Below are positions 1 through 8,107 of a stretch of DNA of 64,000 nt, one piece after another. How positions within the stretch are numbered: position 1 is the first letter of the stretch; every line of letters starts with the position of its first letter. The DNA lies in assembly GCF_900113695.1 (NCBI RefSeq), contig NZ_FOQH01000005.1, positions 186,001-250,000 of the forward strand, read 5' to 3'. This stretch comes from Albimonas pacifica. Lineage in GTDB: Bacteria; Pseudomonadota; Alphaproteobacteria; Rhodobacterales; Rhodobacteraceae. Position numbers and translations under genes: made by a program. The notes under the pieces are model-generated. The model ran no database searches. It saw nothing but the letters and a program-made list of their open reading frames with translations, and was not told where the DNA came from.

Positions 1-210
1 GCCGCCGAGGCCGACGGAGAGCGCCATCAGCCCCACGAACAAGAGGTTCGTCCAGCGGAAGCGCAGCAGCAGCGCGCGCGCCAGCGGCCAGGGGGCCTGC
101 CCGCGCAGGGCCAGCGCCGCGAGGACGACCGCCGGCAGCAGCAGGGCCAGGGTGAGGGCGAGGTCCTGGGCGGGGTCGGACAGCGCGCGCCAGAGGTCGT
201 CGGGGGTCAT
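1..210 (-). CDS. ABC transporter permease, N-terminal part (cut by window edge)
   Basis: Only the first 70 codons are inside the window. After a short polar start (MTPDDLWRALSDP) there is a hydrophobic stretch rich in Leu and Ala, then a basic loop (LRFRWTN) and the start of a second hydrophobic segment, as in an inner-membrane permease. Its ATG overlaps the stop of the ATPase gene upstream (ATGA, 207-210), so the two are translationally coupled and probably form one exporter. An FtsX/MacB-type permease is the likeliest family given the LolD-like partner, but the domain that would prove it lies outside the window. Confidence 0.7.
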   Translation of the reverse strand, partial: MTPDDLWRALSDPAQDLALTLALLLPAVVLAALALRGQAPWPLARALLLRFRWTNLLFVGLMALSVGLGG

Positions 211-905
211 TGGCGCACCCGCCCGTCGACCACCTGGATCACCCGGTCCATGGCGGCCATCATCGCGGGGTCGTGGGAGACGGCGATCACCGTGCGCCCG
301 CGGGCGCGGGCGGCGGCGAGGAGGTCTGCGACGAGCCGGTCGGCGGTCTCGCGGTCGAGGCTGGCGGTGGGCTCGTCGGCCAGGATCGCCGCGGGGTCGC
401 GCGCCAGCGCCCGGGCCGCGGCGACGCGCTGGCGCTCGCCCCCCGAGAGCGGCCCGACGGATCCCGACTGGGGGACGCCGAAGCGGACCAGAAGCTCGGC
501 CGCGCGGGCGCGGATGGCGCCGCGCTCGGCCCGAGGGGCCCAGGCGGCGGAGACGGCGGCGTTGTCGAGGGGCGAGAGCTCCTCCAGCAGCAGGACGTCC
601 TGGAAGATCAGGCCCAGGGCGCGGCGGCGGAAGGCGTCGCGGGCGGCCTCGGGCAGGGCGGCGAGATCCGTGCCGCCCCAGCGCACGGCGCCGGCGGCGA
701 CGGGGACAAGGCCGCAGATCGCATGCAGGAGCGTGGATTTGCCGGCGCCCGAGGGGCCCTGGACCCCCAGCGTCGCGCCGGCGGAAACCTGAAGACGGTC
801 GACGGCGAGGATCGTGCGGCCGTCGGGGGCGTGCACCTCCAGCCCCTCGACCAGGAGGTCGCCGAGGGCGGGATCGGAGGCCGGCAAGGGGCGGGCGTGC
901 CTCAT
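207..905 (-). CDS. ABC transporter ATP-binding protein (LolD/MacB-like)
   Basis: ATPase subunit of an ABC exporter, about 232 aa, acting at the inner face of the cytoplasmic membrane. It has Walker A (GPSGAGKST), a Q-loop (FQDVLLLEELSP), the signature LSGGERQRVAAARALA, Walker B plus catalytic Glu (ILADEPTASLD) and the H-loop (VSHDP). The spacing is typical of the LolD/MacB/FtsE group. The chosen start (MRHARPLP) overlaps the stop of the preceding gene by four bases, while the longer open frame upstream encodes only Arg/Pro-rich shadow sequence. The substrate cannot be told from the sequence; the Tat protein upstream and the permease downstream are the likely partners. Confidence 0.9.
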   Translation of the reverse strand: MRHARPLPASDPALGDLLVEGLEVHAPDGRTILAVDRLQVSAGATLGVQGPSGAGKSTLLHAICGLVPVAAGAVRWGGTDLAALPEAARDAFRRRALGLIFQDVLLLEELSPLDNAAVSAAWAPRAERGAIRARAAELLVRFGVPQSGSVGPLSGGERQRVAAARALARDPAAILADEPTASLDRETADRLVADLLAAARARGRTVIAVSHDPAMMAAMDRVIQVVDGRVRQ

Positions 906-1369
906 GCCCGCTCGACCTCGGCGTCCTCGAGGCGCACGCGGCTCACGAAGCCGGTCTCGGGGTCGGTCCGCGCGCCCAGCGACAGGCGGCCCTCGACGGC
1001 GATGCGGATGTTGAAGGGGATCACGTCGACCACCCGGCGGGTCAGGACGGCGAGGATGTCGTCGGGCCACTCGGCCTCGGACTCGCAGAAGGGGCAGACG
1101 GCCAGCGGGCGGTTGGTGAGCACGAAGAACCGGCTCTCGGCCTTCAGGGGCGGGGCCATGAAGCCCTCGATGGTCGTCCGCTCGCCCTCCAGCGACAGCG
1201 CGAGGGCGGAGAAGGAGAGGTCCTTCTCGTAGAGCTCGCGCAGGCGGATCGGCTGCTCGGCGGCCGAGGCGGCGGCGGCAGGCGCGCGCAGCAGAAGGGG
1301 CGCGGCGGCGAGCCCCCGCAGCAGGTCGCGGCGGGCGGGCGCGGGGCGGGAGGGGCGGGGCGGGGTCAT
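902..1369 (-). CDS. Tat-signal exported protein, DUF3299-like
   Basis: A 155-residue protein with an N-terminal twin-arginine-like signal (RRDLLRGLAAAPLLL followed by an Ala-rich cleavage region). The mature part holds a beta-rich domain with GFMAPPL and a CPFC pair around residue 93, resembling the DUF3299 family of periplasmic proteins found next to LolD/MacB-like exporters. The CxxC pair could bind a metal or be redox active; this is inference. It is the first gene of a three-gene operon with four-base overlaps into the ATPase gene. Function unknown. Confidence 0.75.
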   Translation of the reverse strand: MTPPRPSRPAPARRDLLRGLAAAPLLLRAPAAAASAAEQPIRLRELYEKDLSFSALALSLEGERTTIEGFMAPPLKAESRFFVLTNRPLAVCPFCESEAEWPDDILAVLTRRVVDVIPFNIRIAVEGRLSLGARTDPETGFVSRVRLEDAEVERA

Positions 1370-1471
1370 GGCGGTCTCCCGGGCGCCGCGGCGGAGCCCC
1401 GGTCGGCGCGGGGGCGTCGCGTCTGGTGGCGGATCCGGACGCGCAGACGCGGGCCGCGGTCCGGAACGGAG

Positions 1472-1500
1472 GCGGGGGCCCGCGCGCGGCGGGCCCCCGC
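1472..1500 (-). terminator. GC-rich hairpin downstream of phoA
   Basis: Perfect 12-bp inverted repeat (GCGGGGGCCCGC ... GCGGGCCCCCGC) with a 5-nt loop. It lies 16 bp past the stop of the alkaline phosphatase gene and before the next operon on the same strand. There is no T-tract, so it may act as a Rho-assisted or 3'-end stabilising hairpin. Confidence 0.6.
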
Positions 1501-1516
1501 GAAGCCTAGCGCAGGA

Positions 1517-3001
1517 TCACTCGGCCGTCGCGGCCGCGTGCATCACGTGGAAGATCACGTTCTGCTCGATGGTGCCGCCCAGCAGATGCGCCCAGGGGCC
1601 CTTGGCCCAGGCCACCACGTCCTCGCCCGAGTGGGTCTCGGAGGACTTGGGGATCAGCGCCTGCTGCAGGAAGTCGGGGTCGGTCGCCTGCGCCTGGGTC
1701 AGCGCCTCGCGCTCGCCCGAGTAGCTGCCGTCCTCCTGCTTCTTGAGCACCGAGCCGGGGCCGTTGAGGTAGCCCACCACCGGGTAGGGCTTGCCGTCGT
1801 CGGCGGCGACCAGCTCGTCCGAGTGCTTCACCCCTTCGTTGGCGACGTCGTGGCAGAGGCCCGTGATCGGCGTGCCGCGGCCGCAGTAGCCGTTGAAGGC
1901 GATGGCGTGCTCATGGTCGGCGGTGACGATGATCAGCGTGTCGGCGTCGTCGGTCAGTTCGTCGGCCAGCGCCACGGCCTGCGCGAAGGCGACGCCGTCG
2001 GTCAGGGTGCGGTGCAGGTTGCCGGCGTGGTTGGCGTGGTCGACGCGGCCGGCCTCGATCTCGAGGTAGAAGCCGTTCGCGTTGGTCGAGAGCGCCTCGA
2101 TCGCCATGCGGGTCATGTCGACGAGGCCGATCTCGCCCTCGGGGCGGTCATGCTCGTATTTCATGTGCGAGGCGTCGAAGAGGCCGAGGATCGGGGCGGA
2201 ACCGTCGAGCGTCAGGGCCTGCGCGGTCTCGGTGTTCCAGGCGTACTGGGCGCCGGCCTCCTGCGCGGCGGCGATCAGGTCGACGCCGTCCTTGCGCCGG
2301 CCGCCCTTGCCGTCGCCGTCCATCTGCTCCTCGCCATGGAAGAAGCGGCGGCCGCCGCCGAGGGCGACGTCGACGAGGCCGGACGTCATCGCCTCGATCA
2401 TCTGGGCGGCGATGTCGGTGCAGCCCTCGGGCGCGTCGCCTTCCCAGTTGCGGTTGGCGGTCTTGGCGTAGACGGCTGCCGGGGTGGCGTGGGTGAGGCG
2501 GGCGGTCGAGACGATGCCCACCGACTTGTCCATCCCGGTCACGATCTCCGCGAAGGTGGTCAGCCGGTTCCCGGCCTCGGAGGCGCAGTCGCCGGTGATC
2601 GCGTTCTCGCCGAGGTTGATGAGGTTGAAGCGCTGCTTCACGCCGGTGTTCAACGCGCCCGCGGTGGGGGCCGAGTCGGGCGTCTGGGCGTTGATGTTGT
2701 AGGTCTTGACGAGGGCGACGTTGGGGAACGCCTCGTAGGGGAGGACGTTCTCCTCGCCCAGCAGGCCCTTGCGCTGGCCGTCGAAGACGCGGACCGCGTA
2801 GTTGGTGCCCACGCCGAGGCCGTCGGCGACGAACAGGATCACGTTTCGGGCGCGGTTGGTGTTGGGCGTGGCGGCCTTGCGCGCCTCGATCACCGCCTGC
2901 GCGTCGGTGAACCATTCGCTGGAGGCCTGGGGCAGCTCCTGCGCGGCGGCGGGCAGGGCCGCGGCGAGCGCGAGCGCGATGGCGGCGGTGTTGCGGAGCA
3001 T
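1517..3001 (-). CDS. phoA: Alkaline phosphatase (PhoA family)
   Basis: Secreted phosphomonoesterase of 494 aa that releases phosphate from organic esters in the periplasm. It has a Sec signal peptide (MLRNTAAIALALAAALPAAAQ), the metal-binding start of the fold (ILFVADGLGVG, Asp60), the nucleophile motif DSAPTAG (Ser110), and later the metal-ligand motifs EIEAGRVDHANHAG and VTADHEHA. Length and motif order fit PhoA-type enzymes rather than PhoD or PhoX. It is a single-gene unit with a hairpin after it; a partial Pho-box-like sequence and an inverted repeat lie upstream (3063-3104), consistent with phosphate-starvation control. Confidence 0.93.
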   Translation of the reverse strand: MLRNTAAIALALAAALPAAAQELPQASSEWFTDAQAVIEARKAATPNTNRARNVILFVADGLGVGTNYAVRVFDGQRKGLLGEENVLPYEAFPNVALVKTYNINAQTPDSAPTAGALNTGVKQRFNLINLGENAITGDCASEAGNRLTTFAEIVTGMDKSVGIVSTARLTHATPAAVYAKTANRNWEGDAPEGCTDIAAQMIEAMTSGLVDVALGGGRRFFHGEEQMDGDGKGGRRKDGVDLIAAAQEAGAQYAWNTETAQALTLDGSAPILGLFDASHMKYEHDRPEGEIGLVDMTRMAIEALSTNANGFYLEIEAGRVDHANHAGNLHRTLTDGVAFAQAVALADELTDDADTLIIVTADHEHAIAFNGYCGRGTPITGLCHDVANEGVKHSDELVAADDGKPYPVVGYLNGPGSVLKKQEDGSYSGEREALTQAQATDPDFLQQALIPKSSETHSGEDVVAWAKGPWAHLLGGTIEQNVIFHVMHAAATAE

Positions 3002-3062
3002 GTGCCCTCTCCTCGATCGGGTTGCGTCGGCGCTGCGATAACAGAGCGGCCGCGATCCGAGC

Positions 3063-3104
3063 GTGAATATTGGGTGACAGGCATCCGTTATGTTATCTCA
3101 TAAC
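3063..3104 (-). promoter_or_regulatory. Possible Pho box and inverted repeat upstream of phoA
   Basis: Reading on the minus strand, CTGTCAC is followed after 4 nt by TATTCAC (3063-3080), a partial match to the two 7-mer repeats of a PhoB box. Next to it is GTTATG-N6-CATAAC (3087-3104), an A+T-rich inverted repeat that stands out in this GC-rich DNA. Both lie 60-105 bp upstream of the phoA start. PhoB control is inferred from the gene's function and this weak match. Confidence 0.4.
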
Positions 3105-3134
3105 AACCGTCTGCGTTCCGCGACTTGGCCGCGA

Positions 3135-4253
3135 CTATCCGGGCGCGCGGAACTGCTTGGCGAGCTTCAGGCCCTGGCCCTGGTAGTTGGAGGCGAGGTC
3201 GGCCCCGTAGAGGACGTCGGGGACCGCGGCCATCGGCTCGTAGACCAGGCGCCCGACCACCTGGCCGTGCTCGAGCGCGAAGGGCGCCTCATAGCAGCGG
3301 ACCTCCAGCACGCCCCGGGAGCCGGTCCCGTGGGCGGAGGCGTGGCCGAAACCGGGGTCGAAGAAGCCGGCGTAGTGGACGCGGAACTCGCCGGCCATGG
3401 CGAGGTAGGGCTGCATCTCGGCGGCGTACATCGGTGGGATGGCCACGGATTCACGGCTGACCAGGATGTAGAAGGCCCCGGGGTCCAGGATCAGGCCGCC
3501 GCGCGGGGCGGGGAACAGGGGCTCCCAGAACTCGGCCGGATCGTAGGCGGCGATGCGGTCGAGGTCGATCAGCCCGGTGTGGGGCTTGGCCCGCCAGCCC
3601 ACGGGCTGGTCGCCGCGGGGCGTCAGATCGACCGAGAAGGCGAGGCCGTGGTCGATGATCGGGGTCCCGTCGACCAGCGGCTCGCGCGCGTGGAGCGCGC
3701 GCAGCTCCTCGTCGGAGAAGGCGAGGTTTCCGCGGCGCAGGCGGATCTGGTTGAGGCGCATGCCCGGGCGCACCAGGACCGAGAAGCTGCGCGGGGAGAT
3801 CTCGGCGTAGAGGGGGCCGGAATAGCCCGGGTCGACGCGGTCGAATTCCTCGCCCCGGTCGGTGATCAGGCGGGTCAGCAGGTCGAGCCGGCCGGTGGAG
3901 GACTTGGCGTTGGCCGCGGCGGAGACGTCGGGGGGGAGGTCCAGCCGCTCCTGCAGGGGGATGACGTAGACGCAGCCCTTCTCCAGCACCGCCCCGGCGG
4001 ACAGGTCGATGGAGTGCATGGTGAAGCGCTCCAGCCGATCTTCCACCGTCGAGTCGCCGCCGGCGAGGAAGCTGGCGCGGACGCGGTGGGCGACGGCGCC
4101 GAGGCGCAGGTCGAGGCTGGCGGGCTGGATCTGCGGAGCCGGGATCGGGGTCTGCGCCGAGATGCGGCCTTCGGCGATCAGGGCGCGCAGGGCCTGGGAG
4201 GGCAGGACGCCGAGGGGCTGCGGCTCCGCATCGGGCTGCACGGGCGCGGTCAT
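3135..4253 (-). CDS. dcd: 2'-deoxycytidine 5'-triphosphate deaminase (double-length form)
   Basis: Converts dCTP to dUTP for thymidylate synthesis in the cytoplasm. At 372 aa it is about twice the length of the E. coli enzyme, which is the usual alphaproteobacterial form with two dUTPase-like beta domains. The first domain carries IQPASLDLRLG and NAKSSTGRLDLLTRLITDRG, the second ILDPGAFYILVSRESVAIPP and GFFDPGFGHASAHG. It stands alone between phoA and tRNA-Pro; the start is the only ATG giving a normal N-terminus (MTAPVQPDAEPQPLGVLPSQALRALI). The symbol dcd is used by function. Confidence 0.9.
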   Translation of the reverse strand: MTAPVQPDAEPQPLGVLPSQALRALIAEGRISAQTPIPAPQIQPASLDLRLGAVAHRVRASFLAGGDSTVEDRLERFTMHSIDLSAGAVLEKGCVYVIPLQERLDLPPDVSAAANAKSSTGRLDLLTRLITDRGEEFDRVDPGYSGPLYAEISPRSFSVLVRPGMRLNQIRLRRGNLAFSDEELRALHAREPLVDGTPIIDHGLAFSVDLTPRGDQPVGWRAKPHTGLIDLDRIAAYDPAEFWEPLFPAPRGGLILDPGAFYILVSRESVAIPPMYAAEMQPYLAMAGEFRVHYAGFFDPGFGHASAHGTGSRGVLEVRCYEAPFALEHGQVVGRLVYEPMAAVPDVLYGADLASNYQGQGLKLAKQFRAPG

Positions 4254-4310
4254 GGCTCTCCCTCCCCTCGCTGTCGGCGCGCCGGGGTGGAACCGGGGGC
4301 CGCATGCGAA

Positions 4311-4338
4311 GAGCGCCAGCCGTTGCCGGCTGGCGCTC
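4311..4338 (-). terminator. Intrinsic terminator of tRNA-Pro
   Basis: Perfect 11-bp stem (GAGCGCCAGCC ... GGCTGGCGCTC) with a 6-nt loop starting 3 bp past the CCA end of the tRNA on the minus strand, followed by a short TTCG. Confidence 0.75.
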
Positions 4339-4341
4339 GAT

Positions 4342-4418
4342 TGGTCGGGCTAGCAGGATTCGAACCTACGACCTCCCGTCCCCCAGACGGACGCGCTACC
4401 AGACTGCGCTATAGCCCG
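4342..4418 (-). tRNA. tRNA-Pro (anticodon GGG)
   Basis: A 77-nt cloverleaf on the minus strand: acceptor CGGGCTA/TAGCCCG, D-arm GCGC-AGTCTGGTA-GCGC, anticodon stem TCCGT/ACGGG with loop CTGGGGG (anticodon GGG), T-arm GTAGG-TTCGAAT-CCTGC, discriminator A and an encoded CCA. It reads CCC codons and, by wobble, CCU. A strong hairpin terminator follows immediately. Confidence 0.97.
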
Positions 4419-4590
4419 CTCGACGAGGCGGGGTGTAGCCGGGCGCGCAGGGGGTGGCAAGAGGGGGCGGAGAGGTTTTTGCGTGCCGAGCGGTGCGACG
4501 TGAAGGCAGGGCCGGGCGGGCGCCTGCGGGGCGGCGCGGCGGCGGCGCGGCGGCGGCCCAGGGCGGGCGCTCGGGCGGCCTGAAACGACG

Positions 4591-4616
4591 AAGGCGCCGC
4601 GGAGGGGCGGCGCCTT
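4591..4616 (-). terminator. Terminator hairpin after purQ
   Basis: Perfect 10-bp stem AAGGCGCCGC/GCGGCGCCTT with a 6-nt loop, 63 bp past the purQ stop on the minus strand, followed by CGTCGTTT. The rest of the 4419-4678 gap shows no gene. Confidence 0.65.
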
Positions 4617-4678
4617 GCGGAGGGGGCGGGCGAGGCCCCGGGTCATGCCCGGGGCGCGGCGAGCGGGGCGCCCGTCGC

Positions 4679-5353
4679 TCAGGCCGAGACGAGCGCGTCG
4701 GCGAGGCTGCGGAACAGCGGCGCGCCGTCGGTTCCGCCGTGGGCCGGGTCCACCGCCCGCTCGGGGTGGGGCATCATGCCAAGCACCCGGCGGTTGGCCG
4801 AGAGCACGCCGGCGATGTCGTGCACCGCGCCGTTGGGGGCGCCCTGGGCGTAGGTGAAGGCGACGCGGTCCTCGCCCTCGAGCTCGGCCAGCGTGTCGGG
4901 GTCGGCCACATAGGCGCCGTCGTGGTGGGCGATCGGGATCGTCGCCACGTCGCCCGCGTTCCAGGCGGAGGTGAACGGGCTGGCCGAGGTCTTCACGCTC
5001 AGGGCCACCGGCTTGCACAGGAACTTGAGGTTCCCGTTGCGCAGGAGCGCGCCGGGCAGCAGGCCGGTCTCGGTCAGGATCTGGAAGCCGTTGCAGACGC
5101 CCAGCACGTGGCCGCCGGCATGGGCGAAGTCGGAGACGGCGCGCATGATCGGCGACTTGCCCGCGATGGCGCCGCAGCGCAGGTGGTCGCCGAAGGAGAA
5201 GCCGCCGGGCAGGGCCACGAGGTCGAGGCCCCTGGGCAGCGCCGTCTCCTTGTGCCAGACCATCTCGACCGGCGCGGAGGCGACCGCCTGCAAGGCCACC
5301 TGCATGTCCCGGTCGCAGTTCGAGCCGGGGAAGACGATGACCGCGGCGCGCAT
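4679..5353 (-). CDS. purQ: Phosphoribosylformylglycinamidine synthase subunit I (glutaminase)
   Basis: Class I glutamine amidotransferase subunit of FGAM synthase (step 4 of purine synthesis), 224 aa. It releases ammonia from glutamine for the PurL subunit, which is not in this window. Catalytic Cys87 sits in GVCNGFQ, and His196/Glu198 in MPHPER. The start overlaps the purS stop (TGATG), and purS/purQ are the small-subunit pair of the multi-subunit PurLQS enzyme. A hairpin terminator follows. Confidence 0.97.
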   Translation of the reverse strand: MRAAVIVFPGSNCDRDMQVALQAVASAPVEMVWHKETALPRGLDLVALPGGFSFGDHLRCGAIAGKSPIMRAVSDFAHAGGHVLGVCNGFQILTETGLLPGALLRNGNLKFLCKPVALSVKTSASPFTSAWNAGDVATIPIAHHDGAYVADPDTLAELEGEDRVAFTYAQGAPNGAVHDIAGVLSANRRVLGMMPHPERAVDPAHGGTDGAPLFRSLADALVSA

Positions 5354-5592
5354 CAGGCAATCTCGATCTTGTAGGATTCGATCACCGGGTTGGCGAGCAG
5401 CGCCTCGCACATCTTCTTCACTTCGGCCTCGGCGGCGGCGGGATCGGTCTGGGCGAGCTCGAGCTCGATCAGCTTGCCCTGGCGGACGCCCTCGACGCCC
5501 TCGAAGCCGAGGGTCCCGAGCGCGTGGCGGATCGCCTCGCCCTGCGGGTCGAGCACGCCGGATTTCAGCGAGACGTGGACGCGGGCCTTCAT
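5353..5592 (-). CDS. purS: Phosphoribosylformylglycinamidine synthase subunit PurS
   Basis: Small (79 aa) structural subunit of FGAM synthase that bridges PurQ and PurL. It shows the family pattern: [18 protein letters not shown], then [18 protein letters not shown] and a C-terminal [11 protein letters not shown]. The ATG at 5592 was chosen because it gives the family length; the longer open frame upstream is Arg/Pro-rich shadow. It overlaps purQ by one base. Confidence 0.95.
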   Translation of the reverse strand: MKARVHVSLKSGVLDPQGEAIRHALGTLGFEGVEGVRQGKLIELELAQTDPAAAEAEVKKMCEALLANPVIESYKIEIA

Positions 5593-5776
5593 GGCGGATC
5601 TCCCGGGGCCGTTTGAGGGGATTTGCGCCGCGCGATAGCGCGGAATGGACGACGGGGCAAGCGGGCGGGCGGTCGCGGCGGGGCGGCGCGGGCGGCCCTC
5701 GCGTCGGCTGCGCCTCCGCATCGCCCCGCCCGGCCGTCCCCCTCACGGGCTCCGGGGCGCGGGCGGCGCGCCGGGA

Positions 5777-6541
5777 TCAGCGGCAGGGCGCGTCGGGGCG
5801 GGCGGCCTCGGCCGCGAGCAGGCGGTCGATCGTGGCGCGGGAGACGGCGCCGGTGGCGACGGTTCCGCCGATCACGACGACCGGCGTGCCGAGGAAGCCC
5901 AGCGTCTCGGCCGCGCGGGCGGTGGCGGTGAGCGCGGCGTCGGTGCGGCGACCGGCCATGTCCTGCGCGAGGCGGTCGGGGTCGAGGCCGAGCGAGGCTG
6001 CGGTCTGCGCCAGGTAGGCGGGGGTGATCACGAAGCGCGCGGCCAGCAGGCGGCGGCGCATCGGCTCGGCCGCGCCCTGGGCGGCGGCGGCGAGCGTGGC
6101 GCGCGCGGCGAGGCGGGAGCCCTCGCCCAGCACCGGCCATTCGTGGTGGACGAGGCGCAGGTCGGGGCGGTCGGCCGCCAGGTCGACCACGATCTCGTCG
6201 AGGCGGCGGCAGTAAGGGCAGTTGGCGTCGGAGAAGACGGCGATCCGGTCTCGGGCCTCGGGCGGGCCTTCGGCGGGGACGCCGGGGGCGGACCAGATCA
6301 GGCCGCAGAGCTCGCCGGGAGCGGGGGCTGCCGGGCGCTCGGCGGCGTCGAGGCCGACCATCGCCGCGCCGCCGGCCGAGGCGCCGCCGGGGCCGGAGGC
6401 GAGGTGGCGGAAGCCGGGATAGGCGGCGACGGGGACGAACTCCGTCCCCGCGGCGCGTTGCAGACCGGTCCACGCGGCGAAGGCCATGACCACGATCAGC
6501 GCGACGCCCAGGGCCGCGGCGGCGAGCGTTCGGGGCGTCAT
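5777..6541 (-). CDS. Membrane-anchored DsbA-family thiol oxidoreductase
   Basis: A 254-aa protein with one N-terminal membrane segment (about residues 5-27) and a thioredoxin-fold domain facing the periplasm. The active site is FSDANCPYCRRLDE (Cys108-Pro-Tyr-Cys111); the cis-Pro motif is GFLGTPVVVIGG. An extra cysteine (Cys79) precedes the domain. It resembles DSBA/ScsC-like proteins that introduce or reshuffle disulfides. It lies between purC and purS on the same strand but with gaps of about 180 bp on each side, so functional linkage to purine synthesis is unlikely. Confidence 0.85.
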   Translation of the reverse strand: MTPRTLAAAALGVALIVVMAFAAWTGLQRAAGTEFVPVAAYPGFRHLASGPGGASAGGAAMVGLDAAERPAAPAPGELCGLIWSAPGVPAEGPPEARDRIAVFSDANCPYCRRLDEIVVDLAADRPDLRLVHHEWPVLGEGSRLAARATLAAAAQGAAEPMRRRLLAARFVITPAYLAQTAASLGLDPDRLAQDMAGRRTDAALTATARAAETLGFLGTPVVVIGGTVATGAVSRATIDRLLAAEAARPDAPCR

Positions 6542-6666
6542 CGGGCGGCGGCCTCCGGGCGATGGGGCGCGGTGCGGCGGCGCGCCGGCGGCGGGGATGG
6601 CGGGCGGGGAGGGCGCGCGGGGCGCGCGGGGGCGGGAGGGCGCGATCCTCGCCGCGGGCGGCGCAA

Positions 6667-6699
6667 AAGAAAAGCGCCCGCCGGGGGCGGGCGCGCTTT
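6667..6699 (-). terminator. Intrinsic terminator of purC
   Basis: Stem GCGCCCGCC (6674-6682) pairs with GGCGGGCGC (6686-6694), flanked by AAA/TTT; on the minus strand it is followed by TTTTCTTTT. It begins about 25 bp past the purC stop. Confidence 0.8.
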
Positions 6700-6723
6700 C
6701 GTGACCGGGCGTGGGCCGGCGGC

Positions 6724-7488
6724 TCAGTGGACGAGCTTCGGCCCGGCGGCGGCGCGGCCCTGGCGGCGGGGCATTATCCCCAGGCGCGAGGCGACCTCGG
6801 AATAGGCGTCGGCGAGATCGCCCAGGTCCTTGCGGAACACGTCCTTGTCGAGCTTCTGGCCCGTCTTCACGTCCCACAGGCGGCACGAATCCGGGCTGAT
6901 CTCGTCGGCCACGATCACGCGCTGGTAGTCGCCCTCGTAGATGCGCCCGCACTCGATCTTGAAGTCGACCAGCCGGATCCCGACGCCGAGCATCATGCCA
7001 GAGAGGAAGTCGTTCACCCGCAAGGCCAGGGCGATGATGTCGTCGACGTCCTGCTGGGAGGCCCAGTTGAAGGCCGCGATATGCTCCTCGGTGACCATCG
7101 GGTCGCCGAGCTTGTCGTCCTTGTAGTAGAACTCGATAATCGGGCGGGGGAGGTGCATGCCCTCCTCCAGCCCCAGCCGCTTGGCGAGGCTGCCGGCGGC
7201 GATGTTGCGCACCACGACTTCGAGCGGGATGATCTCCACCGCGCGGATCAGCTGCTCGCGCATGTTGAGGCGGCGGATGAAGTGGGTGGGGACGCCGATC
7301 TCGTTGAGGCCGGTCATGATGTGCTCGGAGATGCGGTTGTTGAGCACCCCCTTGCCGTCGATGACGTCCTTCTTCTCGGCGTTGAAAGCGGTGGCGTCGT
7401 CCTTGAAGTGCTGGATCAACGTGCCCGGCTCGGGACCCTCGTAGAGGATCTTCGCCTTGCCTTCGTAGACCAGTCTGCGTCGCGCCAT
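6724..7488 (-). CDS. purC: Phosphoribosylaminoimidazole-succinocarboxamide synthase
   Basis: SAICAR synthetase, 254 aa, ligates aspartate to CAIR in purine synthesis. Motifs: [17 protein letters not shown] at the N-terminus, [17 protein letters not shown], the signature VDFKIECGR and [16 protein letters not shown]. The start at 7488 ([13 protein letters not shown]) gives the standard N-terminus; the 83 extra in-frame codons upstream look non-coding. It heads the local pur genes on the minus strand and has its own terminator. Confidence 0.97.
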   Translation of the reverse strand: MARRRLVYEGKAKILYEGPEPGTLIQHFKDDATAFNAEKKDVIDGKGVLNNRISEHIMTGLNEIGVPTHFIRRLNMREQLIRAVEIIPLEVVVRNIAAGSLAKRLGLEEGMHLPRPIIEFYYKDDKLGDPMVTEEHIAAFNWASQQDVDDIIALALRVNDFLSGMMLGVGIRLVDFKIECGRIYEGDYQRVIVADEISPDSCRLWDVKTGQKLDKDVFRKDLGDLADAYSEVASRLGIMPRRQGRAAAGPKLVH

Positions 7489-7686
7489 CGGGAGCCCCGG
7501 AAAAAGATCGACGGGCGCGCGGGAGGATCCCGCGCGCCGGGGACTGCCGTTTAGTCGCTCGCTTGACCTGTCGCAAGGATTCTTCCGGCCATGCGGGCGA
7601 GCGTGGGTCTGGGTTCCGCGGCGCGGATTCCCTATCTTGAGAAGACGCCGGGGGGAGGCCCGGATTTGCACAGGCGGAGGACCGCG

Positions 7687-8007
7687 ATGACCACCTTCGA
7701 CGATCGCGAGCGGGCGTTCGAGAACAAGTTCGCCCATGACGAGGAGATGCGCTTCCGCGCCGAGGCCCGGCGGGACCGGCTGCTGGGGCTGTGGGCGGCC
7801 GGGCTGATGGGGCTCGACGGCGAGGCGGCGGCGGACTACGCGCGCTCGATCGTGGTCGAGGATCTCAAGGAGGCGGGCGACGACGACGTCTTCCGCAAGG
7901 TGAAGGCGGACCTGGAGGCGAGAGACCTGCCGGCCGACGGCCTTCGGGCGAAGATGGACGAGCTGCTGATCGAGGCCAAGGCCCAGGTGATGGGCGAGGT
8001 CGAGTGA
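7687..8007 (+). CDS. DUF1476 protein, F1-ATPase zeta-type inhibitor
   Basis: A 106-aa, highly charged helical protein starting [20 protein letters not shown]. The family is known in Paracoccus as the zeta subunit, a natural inhibitor of the F1FO-ATP synthase found in alphaproteobacteria; assignment here is by the conserved N-terminal inhibitory region and length. A purine-rich stretch (GGCGGAGGACC) precedes the ATG. A strong terminator follows. It is divergent from purC, with which it shares a 198-bp intergenic region. Confidence 0.9.
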   Translation: MTTFDDRERAFENKFAHDEEMRFRAEARRDRLLGLWAAGLMGLDGEAAADYARSIVVEDLKEAGDDDVFRKVKADLEARDLPADGLRAKMDELLIEAKAQVMGEVE

Positions 8008-8049
8008 GCGGCCCGCGGGTCCTGCGGGACCCGCGGCGACAGGACCAGG

Positions 8050-8082
8050 GGGCGGCGCGCCGGGCCGGCGCGCCGCCCTTTT
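8050..8082 (+). terminator. Intrinsic terminator after the DUF1476 gene
   Basis: 12-bp stem GGGCGGCGCGCC/GGCGCGCCGCCC with a 5-nt loop, followed by TTTT. A second hairpin (CCGCGGGTCC TGC GGGACCCGCGG) lies just before it at about 8013-8035. Confidence 0.85.
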
Positions 8083-8107
8083 CGCTGCCGGGCGCCTGGC
8101 GCGGGGC

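Noticed and set aside
152-3103. 983-codon plus-strand open frame
   Set aside because: It is antisense to the ABC/Tat operon and phoA. Its translation is Arg/Gly/Ala-rich low-complexity sequence with no domain; GC-rich third positions remove stop codons on the opposite strand.
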